Shown piece after piece: positions 1 to 11,790 of a stretch of DNA of 64,000 nucleotides. Both the position numbers and the translations under genes were made by a program. The stretch comes from CAXSBR01 sp964236495. GTDB lineage: Bacteria > Actinomycetota > Actinomycetes > Mycobacteriales > Jatrophihabitantaceae. The DNA is taken from contig CAXSBR010000005.1 of assembly GCA_964236495.1 (NCBI GenBank), positions 120,262 through 184,261 of the forward strand. Direction: 5' to 3'. The notes under the pieces were generated by a model. It was not told where the DNA came from and made no database searches. It worked only from the letters and a program-made list of their open reading frames with translations. The first letter of the stretch is position 1; the number at the start of each line of letters is the position of its first letter.

Positions 1-136
1 GTGACGCCCAGCAACGAGCAGGCCGGACCTGAAGCGAGGAATTCCGCGCTCGGCAAATCCGTGTCCCGGTTGCGCTTACAGCGCTCAAAGCGTCACAATC
101 GGGAGCGAAGATTACGCAGATCCCGAGAGAAGCAAA
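1..136. other. Left-edge intergenic sequence
   Basis: No recognisable gene. A GTG at base 1 opens a short plus-strand frame that stops near 171, but its product is arginine-rich, lacks family features and overlaps the next gene, so I treat it as chance. The last bases carry the ribosome binding site of the DUF5999 gene. Confidence 0.4.
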
Positions 137-352
137 GTGATGTTCTGTCAACACCAGCCCACCTGCCCTGATTACCACGCCACCGACCGCGATGCGGCGC
201 ATGCGCTGGTGACGCACCCGGAGCAGGGGTGGAGCCTTCTTTGTAACGGGATCGTGTTGTTCGAAGATACCGGCGAACTGTTGCCTGATGGCAATGTCGT
301 CGAAGCGCGGCGGGCCGACCTCACTGCCGCCGCGATGCACAGCGCCGCTTGA
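137..352 (+). CDS. DUF5999 family small protein
   Basis: A 71-residue protein recognised as the actinobacterial DUF5999 family: CQHQPxCP near the N-terminus, then HPEQGWSLLCNG and the conserved segment LFEDTGELLPDG. Length and motif order match family members I know from Streptomyces. Function is unknown; the clustered Cys and His at the N-terminus could bind a metal, but that is inference. GTG at 137 and ATG at 140 are adjacent possible starts behind a GAGAGAAG ribosome binding site. The gene stands alone, about 250 bases before the large surface-protein gene on the same strand. Confidence 0.85.
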   Translation: MMFCQHQPTCPDYHATDRDAAHALVTHPEQGWSLLCNGIVLFEDTGELLPDGNVVEARRADLTAAAMHSAA

Positions 353-607
353 CCGTTGCGAGGGCCGTTCGCGGTCGAATCGTTGTTCGGCGGCGATTGG
401 ATTGAAGAGATGGCCGCCCCCGATGCGTGGCGCGCAGCCGCCGACCGCGGCGGATACCGCAGCAGCCTGAGTCAATCCTGTATATGATCTTGGTCTGGTG
501 CCGTTCCCCCGGTGGCACCGGCCAGGTTCTGCGTTGCATTGCGTGTTGGAGAACGTCAGCTGGGGGCGGAAAGCGCTCTCGCGGGCGTACGAGTCCATCG
601 GAGCGCG

Positions 608-3600
608 ATGTCAGGCAAGCACCGCAGTCGCAATTCGATACTGCGCCCGGTAGGCCGGTCGATCGGACACACCCGTCTGCGGCGGTTCGCCTCTGTCGTG
701 CTCGCGCTGGCCCTTCTCGGCGGCTTTGCCGCCTATCGCGCGCTTCCCGCCCAGGCGGCCATCACCACACCGTTCGCCAAGATGTACTCGGTGAACACCA
801 GCGGGAACATCCAAATCCGCGGCAACACCGTGATGACGTGCCAGAGCGCGGCAACGAGATGCGCCGCTGCCCGCACTGCCAGTAACACCGGAGCGGACAA
901 CAACAACAACAACTTCTTCATGACCTACGTCGACGTTGACGGCAGCCCCACCACGTTCGACTCGTCGAGTTCGACGGTGGCACTGCCTTCGGGCGCCTCG
1001 GTGCTGTATGCCGCGCTGACGTGGGGCGGCAACACCGGCGCCGGGACTGTGATCAATTCGACCGGGTACGGCACCGGTACCGCGACTGCAGCGCCTGGCA
1101 GCAATGGGAGCCAGGTGTCGCTCAACGTGCCCGGCGGCACCGGGTACCAGACGGTGACCTCCACCCGCACCACTCCCGCCTCGGGCACCGGCGCCTATCA
1201 GGGCTACGCGGACGTGACCTCTATCGTCTCAGCGGCGGGCAACGGCTCCTACACCGTAGGAAACGTGCAGAGCGGAACCGGCGGCAACCAGTACGGCGGC
1301 TGGGCGTTGACCATCGCCTACGCCAACCCGACCGATCCACCGCGCAACTTGACGATCTTCGCCGGCTACGGCTCGGTGGCGGGCACCGCCGGCAACGACA
1401 TCGCCGACCTGCCGGTGTCGGGCTTCCAGACTCCGCTCACCGGCCTGGTCAAGACCACGCTGGGCGCTGTGTCCTACGAGGGCGACGCCGGGTCCACCGG
1501 TGACCAGATGCAGCTGGGCAACACCACGGGCGACCTGCAGAACGTCACCGACGCGCTGCACTCCACGGCCAACACGTTCACCTCCGTGATCAGCGACGTC
1601 GGAGTAGACAACTCCGTCCGCGACCCGAGATACAAGAACCAGCTCGGTTACGACGAGGCGACCTTCGGCCTGAACGGCGCGCTGGCAAACAACGCCACCA
1701 GCGCGGTGATCCGACTGACGACGGCGGCTTCGGGCGGCGAGACGTACTACCCGGGCGTCGTCACCTTCGCCACTGATCTGTACGCCCCGAGCCTCTCGGC
1801 CACCAAGTCCGTCGCTTTGGTCAACAAGGCGCCGGGCAACGTCCAGTCCGGAGTGCCCGAGCCTGGTGACACCCTGCGTTACACCGTCAACGCGGTGAAC
1901 AACGGTGCCGACAACGCGGTGAAGACGGTGCTCACCGATGCCATCCCGACCGGAACCACGTTCGTGCCCGGATCACTGAAGGCCGGCGCAACGTCGCTGA
2001 CCGACGGCACGGGCGACGACATCGGCAGCTACGCCAGCGGCGCACCCACCGTCCGGGTAAACCTGGGTACCGGTGCAGGCTTTGGCACCACCCCGGCCGA
2101 CGGCGGCACGGTGGCGGTCGGCGCGGCCACCGCGACGGTCACCTTCGACGTCACCGTCAACTCCGACATCGCCGACGGGGCGATCATCAGCAACACCGCA
2201 CAGTTCACCTACACCGGCCAGCAGAACAGCCTGGCCGTGGCCGGGGCCAGCAACGCCGTCACCGCCGCCGCGGTCCGTCACCACAGCGCGCTGTCGATCA
2301 CCAAGACCTCGGACACTCCCCTGGTGCAGAAGGGGGCGTCGACGCACGTGACGTACACCCTGACCGCCACCAACAACGGACCGTACGGGGACCCGGGCGT
2401 GACGATCACCGACACGCTGCCCGCCGGGGCGACGCTGGTCAGCGCGACTCCGTCTGCCGGTAGCTGCACGACGCCGGGCAATACGGTGGTCTGCGCGATA
2501 GGTGCGGTGGCCAACGGCAGAACAGCCTCCGTCGACGTCGTGGTCACTCTGGACTCGGCCTCCGATCCGGCTACCGACACCGCGTCGGTGGCCGGCCAGA
2601 ACGCCGACGACACCGCCGGCGACGACACCGCCAGCCGATCGACAGCTGTCAACACCGCGCCGGTGGCCGTCGACGACTCGGCCAACACGGCCAACGGCAG
2701 CGCCACGATCTCTATTCTGGCCAACGACAGCGACCCCGACGGCGATCCGCTCAGCGCGACCGTGGGCCCGCGCCTGCCGGCCAAGGGCAGCGCCGTCGTC
2801 AACGCCAACGGAACCCTCACTTACACCGCCGACCCCGCCGCGATCGGTTCCGACACGGTCGACTACACCGTGTCCGACGGGCGCGGCGGCAGCACTACGG
2901 CGACGGTGCACATCACTATCCCGAACACTGCGCCGACGGCCGCCGCGGATGCGACGTCGACGACTCCGGGCACCCCGGTCGTGGTGTCTGTGCTCGACAA
3001 CGACACCGACCCGAACTCCAGCCAGATCCTGGTCGTCGCGTCGGTGACCCAACCGGCCGGCGGCGCGGGCACCGTTACCACCAACGGCACCACGGTGCGG
3101 TTCGTGCCGGCGGCAAGCTTCCGGCGCGGCACGACCACTTTCAGCTACACCGTCAGCGACGGCGCCGGGGGCACCGACACCGCAACGGTCACCGTGACGA
3201 TCCCCGACCAGGCCCCGGTGGCTGCCGCCGACACCGCAACCACCGACTACCGAGCGCCGGTGACCGTCGACGTGCTGGCCAACGACACCGACGACAACGG
3301 CGACCCGCTGACGGTCACTCTTGTCACCGGCGACAACCACGGCACCGCAACGATCGTCGGCACCGGCGCGTCTACGAAGATCCGCTACGTTCCGGACGCC
3401 GGCTGGAGCGGAGTCGACACGATGACCTACACGATCAGCGACGGCACCACGTCGGTCACGGGCACCCTGAGCATCACCACCGGCAACGGTTTGCCGACCG
3501 CCGGCGACTTCGCCGTCACCGTCGACGGGGCCACGGCCACGACGATCGACGCCGCCGGCCACGCCACCGATCCCAACGGCGATTCCCTCATCGTGACCGG

Positions 3601-6265
3601 CGCCCGGGGCGCCGCGCACGGCACCGTGATCGTGGCCGCCGACGGCACCGTCGTCTACACCCCGGACCCGACCTACGCCGGACCCGACAGCTTCACCTAC
3701 ACCGTCGACGACGACCACGGCGGCACCGCGGACGGCACTGTGACCGTCACCGTCGCCAACCAGCGCCCGGCCGCGCACGACGACGTCGCCCTCGTGCCAG
3801 GAAACCGCAGCGTGATCATCAGTGTTCTCGACAATGACACCGACCCCAACGCCGATCCGCTTTCGGTGACGTCCACCGCCGGCGCAGCTCACGGCACTGC
3901 GACCGCACACCCGAACGGCACGATCACCTACACACCGGATCGGGGTTACCTCGGCGACGACTCGTTCACCTACCGCATCGGCGATGGCCACGGCGGCACC
4001 GACACCGCGACCGTCTCGGTGACGGTGGCGAACGGGTCACCCACGGCTGTCGCCGACACCGCCGAAGCGTCTGGGCAGGCCGGCTCGGCTATCACGATCG
4101 ACGTGCTGGCCAACGACACCGACCCCAACGATGACGACCTCAGCATCGTCGACGTGACGACCCGCCCGGCGCACGGCACCGCCGTGATCACCGCCGGCCA
4201 CATCGTCTACACCCCGCAGCGCGGCTACGCCGGCCCCGACACGTTCAGGTACAGGATCAGCGACGGGCGCGGCGGATCCTCCGAGGCCGCTGTCTCCGTC
4301 ACCGTCCTGGACCGCGACCCGGTGGCAACCCCAGACGCCGCCGTAGTCGCCGGCGCGCCGACCGTCCTCGCCGATGTGCTGGCCAACGACTCCGACCCCG
4401 ACGGTGACCCGCTCACCCTCGTCACGGTGTCCACCCCGGCGCACGGCACCGCGGTCGTGAACGGCGATGGCAGGATCGTCTTCACGCCCGAAGCCGGGTA
4501 CGCAGGGCCCGACACCTTCACCTACACAATCAGAGACGGACGCGGCGGCACCGCCACGGCCACCGTCACCGTCACGGTCGGCGACACCGCCCCGGTCGCC
4601 GTCGACGACTCGGTCACCACGCCCTTCGCCCACGACGTCACCGTCGACGTCCTGGCCAACGACACCGACGCCAACGCCAACGACCCGCTCACCATCACCG
4701 ACGTAGCCACTCCGACGCACGGCACCGCCGTCATTACCGACGGCCACATCGTCTACACGCCTGCCCGCGGCTTCGCCGGCACGGACACCGTTTCCTACAC
4801 CATTAGCGACGGCCACGAAGGCACGGACACCGCCACGCTGACCGTCACGGTCCAGGTCGGGCCCGTCGCCCAGCCCGACGATGCCTCCACCAAGCAGGGC
4901 GTTTCCACCAGCGTCAATCCGTTGGTCAACGACACCCCCGGTGCGGACGCCACCTTCAACCCGGCAACCTTTGTTCTGTTCGACCCGCTGCATCCCACGG
5001 TCCTGGTGACCCACCTGGAAACAGCCGGCGGCACCTACGACGTGACGGTCGGCCAAGCCGAGCCCGGCTTCGTCACGGTGGCGTTCGCACCGAATCCCGG
5101 CTTCACCGGAGTCGACACCGTCGGTTACCGCATCACCGACGGTTTCGGCAATGACGCTTTCGCCACGATCAACATCACCGTCACCGCGGTCACGCCCGTC
5201 GCACTGGACGACGTAGTCCGTAGCACTCCGGGCGCCACGGTCACCGTCAACGTCCTCGACAACGATCGGGCCGGCGATCCGGCCGTCGCCCTCGACCCGA
5301 GCACCGTGCGGCTGGCGCTGACGTCGGCCGGCCCGTACAGCACCGAGGTGACCGTGGCCGACCAGGGCACGTTCACCGTCGACCAGGACGGCCGGGTGAC
5401 CTTCGTCCCGGTCGACGGCTTCCAGGGCCAGAGTTCGATCGTCTACCAGGTCGCCGACGCCAACGGCACCCTGGCCACGGCCACGCTCGCGGTCGAGGAG
5501 CCCGGCAGCACCGACGCCAGCGCCATTCCGGACAGTGTGGATTCCGCCGGCACCGCGGTGACGCTGGACCCGCTGGCCAACGACCGGCCCAGCTTGGGTG
5601 CGCACTGGATCTCCTCGAGCCTGTGCCTGTTCGCGGCCGGTTCTGATTCCTGCCTGCGCGCGCTGACCGTTGCCCGCGTCGGCCGCTGGGTCGTCGCCGA
5701 CGACGCGTCGGTGCGCTTCACGCCGGCCAAGGGGTATCAGGGCGATGCATTGGTGTCCTACGGGGCCACCGACAGCGCCGGCCAAACATCGCGGTCGATG
5801 CTGCGCGTGCACGTGATCGCCGGCCCGGCACCTGGAACGACTTCGCCAATGCCGACGGCCTCACCGACAGCAACGGAACCCCCGGTAACGACACCGCCGG
5901 TCAGCACGCCGCCCAGCACCATGTCACCCGGCCCCATAGCACCCAGCACCATGTCGGTCGGCCCGACGTCGCCTGTCACCATGTCGGTCGGCGACCCGGG
6001 CGTCAACGGCACGGGCGTCGCGGTGATCGCCACCACCGCACCGGCCGGCGTCGCGGTTGCACCCTTCCCGACCAGCGAGCCGACCTTATCAACGGTGGTA
6101 GCTGTAGCGGCAGCGCCGGTGAACAACACCGCGGCCACCGGGTTGGCTAGCACCGGCTCACCCGATCAACGCCTGTTGATCTACGGCCTGGGCGCGCTGC
6201 TACTGGGAGCGGCGCTGTGCCTGGTCGGTCGGCGACGAACTGCAGCCCGCGGACGGCACCGCTGA
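608..6265 (+). CDS. Giant secreted DUF11/cadherin-like repeat surface protein with LAXTG anchor
   Basis: An 1,885-residue cell-surface protein. Residues 1-50 are a signal peptide: Arg-rich start, hydrophobic core, cleavage after LPAQA. Residues about 52-395 form a unique N-terminal region. Two DUF11-type repeats follow (about 397-560 and 563-680; TDxxPxGTTFV and TDTLPAGATLV signatures). Next come about eleven Ig/cadherin-like repeats of 90-110 residues (about 682-1737), each with xNDxDPxxDPL, HGT and YTPxxGYxGxDxFxYxxxDG motifs, suggesting calcium-stabilised rods. A Thr/Pro/Ser/Met linker follows. The C-terminus at 6143-6262 is LASTG, a hydrophobic helix and an RRR tail, i.e. a class E sortase LAXTG signal. 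I chose ATG 608 because it starts the signal peptide and has GGAG at 600-603; an upstream extension would precede it. Likely adhesin or stalk; ligand unknown. No sortase gene lies in the window. Confidence 0.9.
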   Translation: MSGKHRSRNSILRPVGRSIGHTRLRRFASVVLALALLGGFAAYRALPAQAAITTPFAKMYSVNTSGNIQIRGNTVMTCQSAATRCAAARTASNTGADNNNNNFFMTYVDVDGSPTTFDSSSSTVALPSGASVLYAALTWGGNTGAGTVINSTGYGTGTATAAPGSNGSQVSLNVPGGTGYQTVTSTRTTPASGTGAYQGYADVTSIVSAAGNGSYTVGNVQSGTGGNQYGGWALTIAYANPTDPPRNLTIFAGYGSVAGTAGNDIADLPVSGFQTPLTGLVKTTLGAVSYEGDAGSTGDQMQLGNTTGDLQNVTDALHSTANTFTSVISDVGVDNSVRDPRYKNQLGYDEATFGLNGALANNATSAVIRLTTAASGGETYYPGVVTFATDLYAPSLSATKSVALVNKAPGNVQSGVPEPGDTLRYTVNAVNNGADNAVKTVLTDAIPTGTTFVPGSLKAGATSLTDGTGDDIGSYASGAPTVRVNLGTGAGFGTTPADGGTVAVGAATATVTFDVTVNSDIADGAIISNTAQFTYTGQQNSLAVAGASNAVTAAAVRHHSALSITKTSDTPLVQKGASTHVTYTLTATNNGPYGDPGVTITDTLPAGATLVSATPSAGSCTTPGNTVVCAIGAVANGRTASVDVVVTLDSASDPATDTASVAGQNADDTAGDDTASRSTAVNTAPVAVDDSANTANGSATISILANDSDPDGDPLSATVGPRLPAKGSAVVNANGTLTYTADPAAIGSDTVDYTVSDGRGGSTTATVHITIPNTAPTAAADATSTTPGTPVVVSVLDNDTDPNSSQILVVASVTQPAGGAGTVTTNGTTVRFVPAASFRRGTTTFSYTVSDGAGGTDTATVTVTIPDQAPVAAADTATTDYRAPVTVDVLANDTDDNGDPLTVTLVTGDNHGTATIVGTGASTKIRYVPDAGWSGVDTMTYTISDGTTSVTGTLSITTGNGLPTAGDFAVTVDGATATTIDAAGHATDPNGDSLIVTGARGAAHGTVIVAADGTVVYTPDPTYAGPDSFTYTVDDDHGGTADGTVTVTVANQRPAAHDDVALVPGNRSVIISVLDNDTDPNADPLSVTSTAGAAHGTATAHPNGTITYTPDRGYLGDDSFTYRIGDGHGGTDTATVSVTVANGSPTAVADTAEASGQAGSAITIDVLANDTDPNDDDLSIVDVTTRPAHGTAVITAGHIVYTPQRGYAGPDTFRYRISDGRGGSSEAAVSVTVLDRDPVATPDAAVVAGAPTVLADVLANDSDPDGDPLTLVTVSTPAHGTAVVNGDGRIVFTPEAGYAGPDTFTYTIRDGRGGTATATVTVTVGDTAPVAVDDSVTTPFAHDVTVDVLANDTDANANDPLTITDVATPTHGTAVITDGHIVYTPARGFAGTDTVSYTISDGHEGTDTATLTVTVQVGPVAQPDDASTKQGVSTSVNPLVNDTPGADATFNPATFVLFDPLHPTVLVTHLETAGGTYDVTVGQAEPGFVTVAFAPNPGFTGVDTVGYRITDGFGNDAFATINITVTAVTPVALDDVVRSTPGATVTVNVLDNDRAGDPAVALDPSTVRLALTSAGPYSTEVTVADQGTFTVDQDGRVTFVPVDGFQGQSSIVYQVADANGTLATATLAVEEPGSTDASAIPDSVDSAGTAVTLDPLANDRPSLGAHWISSSLCLFAAGSDSCLRALTVARVGRWVVADDASVRFTPAKGYQGDALVSYGATDSAGQTSRSMLRVHVIAGPAPGTTSPMPTASPTATEPPVTTPPVSTPPSTMSPGPIAPSTMSVGPTSPVTMSVGDPGVNGTGVAVIATTAPAGVAVAPFPTSEPTLSTVVAVAAAPVNNTAATGLASTGSPDQRLLIYGLGALLLGAALCLVGRRRTAARGRHR

Positions 6266-6402
6266 GCTGATCTCCCCGAGCTGAGCGCGCTGCGTGCGTA
6301 AGACGGTCGTCCAATTGCCTTTCCAGCGACGCTCCGACGCGCGAGGCTGCTGGTTACCGGACTGCGCGGCGCACTCAACGACACGCCGGTCAATCCGCGT
6401 CA

Positions 6403-6416
6403 GGCTTGATCAAGCC
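6403..6416. repeat. 14-bp perfect palindrome between convergent genes
   Basis: GGCTTGATCAAGCC is a perfect palindrome in the 160-bp gap between the convergent surface-protein and gcvP genes, just past the gcvP stop. It has no U-tract, so it is not a convincing intrinsic terminator. It may be chance or a weak bidirectional transcript end. Confidence 0.3.
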
Positions 6417-6425
6417 GTCCGGGCT

Positions 6426-9344
<2,919 letters not shown>

Positions 9345-9403
9345 GCGGCACAACTCCGATCAGTCGGGCGGTGCCGGCCCGTGCGCATGCGCGACGGATC
9401 CGG

Positions 9404-9522
9404 TCCCCCTCTGTCAGGAAGTGCCCTTCAGAGTGGCCGAGCTCGGATGGTCCTGATGCCTGAGAGGTTGACGGGGAAGTTGCCCCTTCGGCGCCGTCGA
9501 AAGATCCGACGGACTCTCCCAC
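9404..9522 (-). promoter_or_regulatory. Glycine riboswitch upstream of gcvP
   Basis: Read on the minus strand, the gcvP leader contains the conserved glycine aptamer elements in order: GGGAGAGUCC, a variable hairpin, GCCGAAGGGGCAA, then CCUCUCAGGCA and AGGACC, followed by CACUCUG and GACAGAGG. It begins near 9522 and ends about 60 nt before the gcvP ATG. Only one full aptamer is visible; the downstream GACAGAGG segment may be the short ghost-aptamer helix seen in singlet riboswitches. It is expected to activate gcvP when glycine is plentiful. Confidence 0.93.
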
Positions 9523-9615
9523 CCGAGATGATTGGCCAGCTCCGACGATACCAGCGAGCCGCGATCCGACGATGGAGCTGGGACGACGGCCACACTGCGC
9601 CGCCACTGCGCCTGC

Positions 9616-9663
9616 CGGTTTTGGCGGCGCAGACATCTATGCGATGCTGCGCCGCCAAAACCG
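9616..9663. repeat. Perfect 17-bp inverted repeat (long hairpin)
   Basis: CGGTTTTGGCGGCGCAG at 9616-9632 is the exact reverse complement of 9647-9663, with a 14-nt loop. It lies between divergent genes: the gcvP riboswitch (minus) and the amidohydrolase (plus). It is therefore not in the usual place for a terminator. It could form a cruciform or RNA hairpin in the amidohydrolase leader, be an operator, or be a dispersed palindromic element. Confidence 0.8.
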
Positions 9664-9773
9664 ATCCAGCAGAGGTGCTCCGACATCTAGGCTGCGGGAA
9701 TGGTGGTGGCCTCGGCGGTCGGACGGCAGCTGCGTACCTCGGTACCGGATTGCGTCGGCGTGGCGGTCGTCCG

Positions 9774-10784
9774 ATGAGCGATGCCGGCCTGGTCGACGTC
9801 CACGCGCATTTCTTGACCGAGCAGTACGTAGCAGCGGCCGTCGCAGCAGGCCATGTCCGCCCCGACGGCATGCCGGCGTGGCCCGCGTGGAGCGTCGACG
9901 ATCACCTTCGCCTGATGGACACACACGGCATCGAACGCTCGATGCTGTCGATCTCGTCGCCCGGCGTTCACTTCGGCCAGGACGACGCCGCCCGCGCGTT
10001 GGCCCGTCAGGTGAACACCTACGGCGCGCAGGTGGCGCAGGCGCGCCCGGATCGGTTCGGGCTCTTCGCCATTCTGCCGTTGCCTGACGTCGACGGCGCG
10101 CTGGCCGAGATCGCCTCTGCCTATGACGACCTGCACGCCGACGGCGTCGCCGTAGAGACCAACGCCGGCGGGCGGTACCTCGGTGATCCCGCGTTCGAGC
10201 CGGTCCTGGCAGAGCTGGATCGGCGCCGGGCAGTGGTGTTCGTCCATCCCACCTCGCCGCCGAACTGGCAGTCGGTGGCGCTGGGTCGGCCGCGACCGAT
10301 GCTCGAGTTCCTGTTCGACACCACTCGCGCCGTCAGCAACCTGATGCTGACCGGAGCGATCCAGCGCTATCCGAATCTGCGCATGATCATTCCCCACGGC
10401 GGAGCGGCACTGCCGTTGCTGGGCGAGCGGATCGAGCTGTTCCGATCCCTGTTCGGCGCCGGCGACCCGACTGACGACGCGCCGATCCCGACTCGCGACC
10501 TGCTACGCCGGCTGTGGTACGACACCGCGGGTACACCGTTCCCGGTACAGATCCCGACGCTGGTGACGGGTGTCGGTCTGGACCACATCCTCTACGGCAG
10601 CGACTTCTGCTTCACCCCGGCTGCCGGCGTGGGTGCCCAGATTCGCTCCATCGACCAGGCCGCTTCGCCGGTACCTCGAGATCCCGGACGCGAGCGGAAC
10701 TCCTGGCGGACCCTGACAACTCGCAACGCCGCCGACCTGTTCGCCGCACCCGCCCGTCCCGCACCGACGAAGGAGAACCAATGA
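9774..10784 (+). CDS. Amidohydrolase 2 family protein (ACMSD-like decarboxylase/hydrolase)
   Basis: A 336-residue TIM-barrel metal-dependent hydrolase of the amidohydrolase-2 group, which includes ACMSD and resorcylate decarboxylases. The N-terminal metal motif is VDVHAH (residues 8-12). Others are VFVHPTSPP, IPHGGAALP (about 207) and YGSDFCF with the conserved Asp near 276. The group acts on aromatic or ring-cleavage acids, often by non-oxidative decarboxylation; the substrate here is unknown. The frame is open far upstream, but family alignment begins at MSDAGLVDVHAHF, so ATG 9774 is chosen. It overlaps the next gene by ATGA, so the two are translationally coupled. Confidence 0.85.
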   Translation: MSDAGLVDVHAHFLTEQYVAAAVAAGHVRPDGMPAWPAWSVDDHLRLMDTHGIERSMLSISSPGVHFGQDDAARALARQVNTYGAQVAQARPDRFGLFAILPLPDVDGALAEIASAYDDLHADGVAVETNAGGRYLGDPAFEPVLAELDRRRAVVFVHPTSPPNWQSVALGRPRPMLEFLFDTTRAVSNLMLTGAIQRYPNLRMIIPHGGAALPLLGERIELFRSLFGAGDPTDDAPIPTRDLLRRLWYDTAGTPFPVQIPTLVTGVGLDHILYGSDFCFTPAAGVGAQIRSIDQAASPVPRDPGRERNSWRTLTTRNAADLFAAPARPAPTKENQ

Positions 10785-11587
10785 CCGCCCTGCTCACCGA
10801 CTTCGTAGCCGACGGCACCCACGTCACCCGGTGGGGACGCTCGAGTGTCGTCGCGGTTCACGGCGGCACCCCCGGCGGCGGCGCAGAAGCCTTTGCCGCG
10901 CAACGTCCACTGAGCCAGCGCTGGCAGCTCGTGCTGCCCGACCGGCCCGGTCACGGTGGCACGCCCGAGCAGGGCCGCGAGGACTTCGAGCGCGACGCCC
11001 ACCTGCTGGCGCCACTGCTGTCCGCGGCCGGCTCGCACCTGGTCGGCCACTCCTACGGCGGCATCGTGGCGATCTACCTTGCGGCGCTGCGCCCGGCGCT
11101 GATCCGCTCACTGACGCTGATCGAGCCGCCCGCCTACTGGCTTGCCCCCGACGACGACGCCACCGTGGCGATGTCGCACGCCAACCGGGAACTGTGCGAA
11201 CACCCGCCGACCGATCTGCGCGAGGCGCTGGACCGGTTCTTCGAGCTCGTCGGCATTGCGCCGCTGCCACCGGGGCTGGACCGCACCAAGCCGTTGCCGC
11301 CGCCGCTGCAGCACGCTGCACGGATCGTGCTCGCGTTGCGCGGGCCCTGGGAGGGCAGCGTGGCGATGGCTGAGTTGGCCGATCCGGGGTACCCGATCCA
11401 GGTCCTGACCTCGGGTCGAACGGCGGGCTTCGAAGGCATCGCGCGAGCGTTCGTCACGGGCGCCGCCGGGCAGCATCACGTCGTGCCCGATACGGCGCAT
11501 GCCGTCCAGGACGACGGCGAGCAGGTCAATCCGCTGCTGGATGCGTTCTGGGCGCAGGCCGACGGCGAGGATCCGGCCGCCAACTGA
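10781..11587 (+). CDS. Alpha/beta hydrolase
   Basis: A 268-residue alpha/beta-hydrolase. HGGTPGG near residue 27 fits the oxyanion region, the nucleophile elbow is GHSYGG (Ser about 91), and the catalytic His lies in DTAHAV (about 240). AAGGAGA precedes ATG 10781, which overlaps the stop of the amidohydrolase gene. Pairing with an amidohydrolase and closeness to ring-cleavage genes suggests hydrolysis of an ester, lactone or C-C bond in an aromatic pathway. It is not similar enough to a named meta-cleavage hydrolase for a specific assignment. Confidence 0.85.
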   Translation: MTALLTDFVADGTHVTRWGRSSVVAVHGGTPGGGAEAFAAQRPLSQRWQLVLPDRPGHGGTPEQGREDFERDAHLLAPLLSAAGSHLVGHSYGGIVAIYLAALRPALIRSLTLIEPPAYWLAPDDDATVAMSHANRELCEHPPTDLREALDRFFELVGIAPLPPGLDRTKPLPPPLQHAARIVLALRGPWEGSVAMAELADPGYPIQVLTSGRTAGFEGIARAFVTGAAGQHHVVPDTAHAVQDDGEQVNPLLDAFWAQADGEDPAAN

Positions 11588-11790
11588 CTGCTGCCCTCGG
11601 AGCGCGGGAAGCGACCCGCATTCCGGCGACCAGACCGTTCCACGCAGCCCAGGAGCCATACCCCCATTGCCGCTCAACGGCACTCCGCTAGCCGACTAGG
11701 CCCACGACGTTTACGCCGCCGCTCGAACGCGGTGAAGCCGCCCGGTGGCCAACGGCTCAACTACACGCAACTGGCCTCGGATCGCAGAAC

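Noticed and set aside
1973..5812. Long minus-strand open frames (672 and 591 codons) opposite the surface protein
   Set aside because: They mirror the repetitive, GC-rich coding of the plus-strand gene, show no domains and lack ribosome binding sites.
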